Assembly: GCA_016764205.1 (NCBI GenBank)
Contig: JAESSH010000015.1
Coordinates: forward strand, 1,102 to 8,478
From: Sulfurimonas sp.
Lineage (GTDB): Bacteria; Campylobacterota; Campylobacteria; Campylobacterales; Sulfurimonadaceae
Reading direction: 5' to 3'
Length of the DNA stretch: 7,377 bases
This document shows, piece after piece, positions 6,576 through 7,377 of this stretch. Position 1 is the first letter of the stretch. Each line of letters starts with the position of its first letter. A model generated the notes under the pieces. That model had not been told where the DNA came from. It ran no database searches and was given only the letters and a program-made list of their open reading frames with translations. A program made the position numbers and the translations under genes.

Positions 6576-7145
6576 CTATTTGCCGAGTTCTTTTTTTACT
6601 TCTTTTGCAATTTTAATGAACTTTTCTAACTCTGCTGAATGCTGGTCACGGATAGTAGCCATAGCATCTTCATGTCCAGAAAGTCCACATATTGCAGCAG
6701 TATAACAATCAGTTTCAGATCTAACGATTTTTAATGCAACATTTGCATAATGACAATGAACACCAATAAAGATACATGCTTTAATATCATTATGCCAAAT
6801 TGTTAAGTTTGGATGATTAGGATTAATCTCTACTTCTGGATTAATCTTAGGATATTTTGGTCTATAATCATACATTGGTATGAGTTTAGCACCTAAAACT
6901 TCTGCCATCTCTTTAATGAGTGGCGCTTTTTTCTTTGCTTCTTCATTCCACGCATATAAAACTTGTGGTCCAGGGAAGATTGTTGCATTTTCACTTGTTA
7001 ACATTACTCTAGCAATTTCTCTCATTGCTACTTCTTCATCAACTATTTCCGTTAATAACAGTCCTTTTCCTTTTGGTGGTGTAATTAAACCATCATAAGT
7101 TGCAACTGGATATGGTGAATAGTAAGCTGGGCCTAGATTAGCCAT
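6576..7145 (-). CDS. Accessory subunit of five-subunit-type oxidoreductase (CO dehydrogenase beta / ACDS epsilon-like)
   Basis: A 189-aa protein, first gene of the operon. It resembles the CO dehydrogenase beta/acetyl-CoA decarbonylase epsilon-like family (PF02552 type) that is found beside alpha-beta-gamma oxidoreductase genes in Campylobacterota and Aquificales; this is from memory of the family, not a search. The N-terminus reads GPAYYSPYPVATYDG; a Rossmann-like alternation follows (TIFPGPQVLYAW, ending with CIFIGVH). The C-terminal half holds a cluster of potential metal ligands: C124, H130-C131-H132, C147, C153 and H158. There is no CxxCxxCxxxC, so it is not the usual ferredoxin-type delta subunit. 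Its counterpart would be one of the extra subunits in the Hydrogenobacter porEDABG or forDABGE clusters; I do not assign a letter. AGGAG at 7151-7155 supports the ATG. It probably assists electron transfer or assembly (inference). Confidence 0.75.
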   Translation of the reverse strand: MANLGPAYYSPYPVATYDGLITPPKGKGLLLTEIVDEEVAMREIARVMLTSENATIFPGPQVLYAWNEEAKKKAPLIKEMAEVLGAKLIPMYDYRPKYPKINPEVEINPNHPNLTIWHNDIKACIFIGVHCHYANVALKIVRSETDCYTAAICGLSGHEDAMATIRDQHSAELEKFIKIAKEVKKELGK

Positions 7146-7168
7146 TTTATCTCCTAAATATTACCTTG

Positions 7169-7240
7169 TGTAATTTTGTATCATCTTTCATAAAAATGAA
7201 AATTTATAAATAATTTTTATTTACATGATACAAAATTACA
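7169..7240. repeat. Perfect 16-bp inverted repeat flanking the operon promoter
   Basis: TGTAATTTTGTATCAT at 7169-7184 and its exact reverse complement ATGATACAAAATTACA at 7225-7240 are separated by 40 bp of very AT-rich DNA. Pairing stops at C/C on the inside and G/T on the outside. Two inverted operator half-clusters around a promoter, or a long RNA stem if both arms are transcribed, are both possible. I do not match the arm to a named regulator. Confidence 0.85.
7203..7233 (-). promoter_or_regulatory. Candidate promoter of the oxidoreductase operon
   Basis: On the - strand a TATAAA (-10-like, 7208 to 7203) lies in the AT-rich spacer between the inverted repeat arms. A weak TTGTAT (-35-like, 7233 to 7228) sits about 19 bp upstream, inside the upstream arm. 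Transcription would start near 7196 and give a leader of about 50 nt. The downstream arm would then fall within the leader. Based on motif resemblance only. Confidence 0.4.
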
Positions 7241-7241
7241 T

Positions 7242-7266
7242 TCCTTATGCTTTGTAAGCATAAGGA
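7242..7266. repeat. 11-bp perfect hairpin next to the inverted repeat
   Basis: TCCTTATGCTT / AAGCATAAGGA around a 3-base TGT loop, one base outside the 16-bp repeat arm. Read on the + strand it is followed by ATTTTTAAA, like a terminator, but no + strand gene ends here. Read on the - strand it is followed only by AATGTAATTTTG. It could be a second 3' hairpin for the upstream gene or a protein binding site. Confidence 0.7.
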
Positions 7267-7281
7267 TTTTTAAATCTTTCG

Positions 7282-7304
7282 TGTTAGGAAAAAAGCTCCT
7301 AACA
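7282..7304 (-). terminator. Hairpin after the partial upstream gene, possible terminator
   Basis: An 8-bp perfect stem, TGTTAGGA / TCCTAACA, lies 7 bases beyond the stop of the gene entering from the right edge. On the - strand the loop is GCTTTTT, and the stem is followed by CGAAAGATTT rather than a U run. The position suits a terminator or 3'-end stabiliser, but the missing U tract leaves this uncertain. Confidence 0.4.
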
Positions 7305-7311
7305 TTAAAAC

Positions 7312-7377
7312 TTACGCTTCTTCTTGAGTTACCATTGTCATTTCAATACAATCTCTACTTAAAAGATCAGAACAAAC
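7312..7377 (-). CDS. C-terminal 21 residues of an unidentified gene (partial)
   Basis: An open frame enters from the right edge on the - strand and ends with TAA at 7312-7314. The visible C-terminus reads VCSDLLSRDCIEMTMVTQEE plus Ala, with two cysteines. It is too short to identify. The 166-bp structured gap before the next gene argues against simple cotranscription with the oxidoreductase genes. In Hydrogenobacter an extra subunit gene (porE) precedes the rest of the por cluster, so a subunit of the same complex is possible but not shown. Confidence 0.6.
   Translation of the reverse strand, partial: VCSDLLSRDCIEMTMVTQEEA

Noticed and set aside
5643..7098. + strand frames inside porA (5643-5873) and inside the accessory subunit gene (6880-7098)
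   Set aside because: Shadow frames of well-conserved - strand genes with no independent support.
7186..7201. TTTCAT / ATGAAA hairpin in the promoter spacer
   Set aside because: A 6-bp dyad in an extremely AT-rich spacer is likely to arise by chance, though it could add to the structure there.
1..7377. CRISPR arrays, transposases, tRNA or rRNA genes, att sites
   Set aside because: Nothing resembling spaced direct repeats, IS ends, transposase motifs or structural RNA genes was seen.

Overview
The window is AT-rich DNA that most resembles an autotrophic Campylobacterota (Sulfurimonas/Sulfurovum-like, formerly Epsilonproteobacteria). This rests on base composition, on a DabA-type inorganic-carbon protein, and on a multi-subunit 2-oxoacid:acceptor oxidoreductase of the kind used in the reductive TCA cycle of Hydrogenobacter and Campylobacterota. 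The organism is an inference; no rRNA or other taxonomic marker is present.

Left part, + strand (2-2733): the C-terminal ~700 residues of dabA, open at the left edge, followed 18 bp later by a 78-aa protein and, after a 104-bp gap, an 80-aa protein. The two small proteins are paralogues. They share a C-x-C and an F-C-x-x-H motif, but one ends in an acidic tail and the other in a Gly/Cys/His metal-binding-like tail. I do not recognise the family by name.

Middle and right, - strand (7145 down to 2740): a compact operon of four oxidoreductase genes. In order of transcription these are a 189-aa CO-dehydrogenase-beta-like subunit, then alpha, beta and gamma, with 15-bp, 1-bp and 1-base-overlap junctions. 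A UUCG-capped hairpin and a 77-bp gap follow. Then comes a COG0523/CobW-type metallochaperone GTPase, which ends 6 bp from the second small protein in convergent orientation. Upstream of the operon, the 166-bp region 7146-7311 carries an RBS, a candidate promoter inside a perfect 16-bp inverted repeat, and two further hairpins. At the right edge is the last 21 codons of an unidentified - strand gene.

How it may work together: DabA (with a DabB partner outside the window) would raise intracellular bicarbonate, and the oxidoreductase would reductively carboxylate an acyl-CoA (acetyl-CoA to pyruvate favoured). DabA needs zinc, so a G3E GTPase and two Cys/His small proteins beside it suggest an undescribed metal-handling module for DabA maturation. 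That link is a hypothesis from gene order and residues only.
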